Assembly: GCA_024232355.1 (NCBI GenBank)
Contig: JAAEPW010001079.1
Span: forward strand, 1-6,998
Source of the DNA: Chloroflexota bacterium
GTDB taxonomy: Bacteria; Chloroflexota; Anaerolineae; B4-G1
Reading direction: 5' to 3'
DNA length: 6,998 nt
The translations under genes were made by a program, and so were the position numbers. The notes below the pieces were generated by a model. The model saw only the letters and a list, made by a program, of their open reading frames with translations, searched no databases and was not told where the DNA came from. Shown here piece after piece: positions 6,586 through 6,998 of this stretch (the first letter of the stretch is position 1; every line of letters begins with the position of its first letter).

Positions 6586-6752
6586 TCCCCCCAGACCCAT
6601 CTCCCCGCAAGACACAGCATCCCCATACCCCCCCCACCGCATTCCACCGCCCCTCGCCCAAGGGAGACAAGGCAATGAACTACCTGGGTTGACCAGGGGA
6701 AAACGGCGAGGGAGCGGATTGAGCCACGTCGGCGGCGGAGGGAATGAGTAGG
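6586..6752 (+). repeat. Dispersed intergenic repeat, copy C (longest copy)
   Basis: This copy joins the parts seen separately elsewhere. Its left half (6586-6660) matches copy A through TCCCCCC, CAAGACACAGCATCC (6608-6622) and CCGCATTCCA (6637-6646). Its right half (6682-6752) matches copy B through the CCTGG-N5-CCAGG mini-hairpin (6683-6697) and ACGGCGAGGGAGCGG (6703-6717). The left half is C-rich and the right half G-rich. No transposase or terminal inverted repeats are visible, so it may be a non-autonomous or structural repeat. Confidence 0.65.
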
Positions 6753-6841
6753 TCAGGTTGACAGATCTGTGGCAATCTGTGGACAAAAACACCAATGTCC
6801 TCTTACCGTCATCTCACCCTTGGTGAGGTTTCGCCAAGTTG

Positions 6842-6998
6842 CAGGAACGTAAATCACTGCTATACTTGTGACGATCCTCGAATGGGGCCTGTCCGATTCG
6901 TGGGGACAAGATCATCGAGGAAATCGGATGGACTAACCATCACATCGAGTTGCGAGTCCACGGTGGCTCCGACACGATGGATAACCGAGTCTTGCTGC
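6842..6998 (+). pseudogene. HNH-domain fragment like the C-terminus of a group II intron maturase
   Basis: One plus-strand frame reads QERKSLLYL, a TGA stop at 6869-6871, then an open stretch to the window edge containing NGACPIRGDKI (6881-6913), IGWTNHHIELRVHGG (6923-6967) and SDTMDNRVLL (6968-6997). The HHI, GG.D and N..LL spacing, with an upstream CP..GDKI zinc-binding-like segment, fits the HNH domain that ends many bacterial group II intron reverse transcriptase/maturases. In that family the segment before it usually reads LxLW..Q.G.CP.C. Here the TGA stands at the tryptophan and the second zinc-ligand cysteine is arginine (CGT 6899-6901), so the copy looks inactive. The frame has another stop near 6824 and no reverse transcriptase domain upstream. 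The final H..CH would lie beyond the window. A stray HNH gene is the alternative. Confidence 0.55.

Larger units (their letters stand above)
6259..6840. other. Right intergenic region with decayed sequence
   Basis: This stretch upstream of the pyrophosphatase gene holds no confident gene. From left to right it contains about 150 bases of leader without clear promoter hexamers, a possible 50-codon minus-strand frame (6406-6558), repeat copy C (6586-6752), and a small hairpin in which CTCACC (6813-6818) pairs with GGTGAG (6822-6827). The plus strand is strongly C-rich from 6540 to 6660, including a run of eight C at 6628-6635, and G-rich from 6695 to 6745. Confidence 0.55.

Noticed and set aside
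6540..6660. C-rich stretch as a second G-quadruplex on the minus strand
   Set aside because: The runs are irregular and one needed loop is about 14 bases, so it does not meet the usual short-loop four-tract pattern.
159..6752. The three repeats as a CRISPR array
   Set aside because: The copies are kilobases apart, imperfect and of different lengths, with no regular spacers and no cas genes.
6406..6795. Full-length 129-codon minus-strand frame
   Set aside because: Only the last 50 or so codons look protein-like; the upstream part is the translated G/C-rich repeat.

Overview
The window carries four intact protein genes and reads as ordinary bacterial chromosome with repeat-rich, partly decayed edges. 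Moderately GC-rich genes, loosely packed intergenic spaces, dispersed G/C-rich intergenic repeats and a remnant resembling a group II intron maturase would suit an environmental bacterium such as a Chloroflexota member. That assignment is an inference from style, not from a marker gene.

Layout. Positions 1-639 have no convincing gene. They hold one copy of a dispersed intergenic repeat (159-248), a strong four-tract G-quadruplex motif enclosed by inverted repeats (311-391), and a 13-bp palindrome (501-513). Positions 640-3143 form a two-gene unit on the plus strand: a radical SAM protein with an N-terminal B12-binding-like domain, then a protein with two GNAT acetyltransferase-like halves. 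The genes are 62 bp apart, with a perfect 10-bp hairpin between them. A separate plus-strand gene (3269-4258) encodes an NmrA-like NAD(P)-binding protein with its own Shine-Dalgarno site. A 341-bp convergent spacer (4259-4599) holds a hairpin and a second repeat copy. On the minus strand, 6237-4600 encodes a complete family II (manganese-dependent) inorganic pyrophosphatase of the CBS-DRTGG-CBS regulatory type. Its codon use differs clearly from the plus-strand genes.

The right edge (6259-6998) looks decayed. It holds a possible 50-codon minus-strand reading frame of unknown nature and the longest repeat copy (6586-6752). At the edge is a plus-strand fragment resembling the C-terminal HNH domain of a group II intron reverse transcriptase/maturase, with a stop codon where the family usually has tryptophan.

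Function. The radical SAM and GNAT genes may act together as a small modification cassette, with substrate unknown. The NmrA-like gene shows no sequence link to them. The pyrophosphatase is a housekeeping enzyme under adenine-nucleotide control. The least explained features are the radical SAM/double-GNAT pair, the G-quadruplex within an inverted repeat, and the three-copy intergenic repeat. I see no CRISPR array, tRNA, rRNA or intact mobile element.
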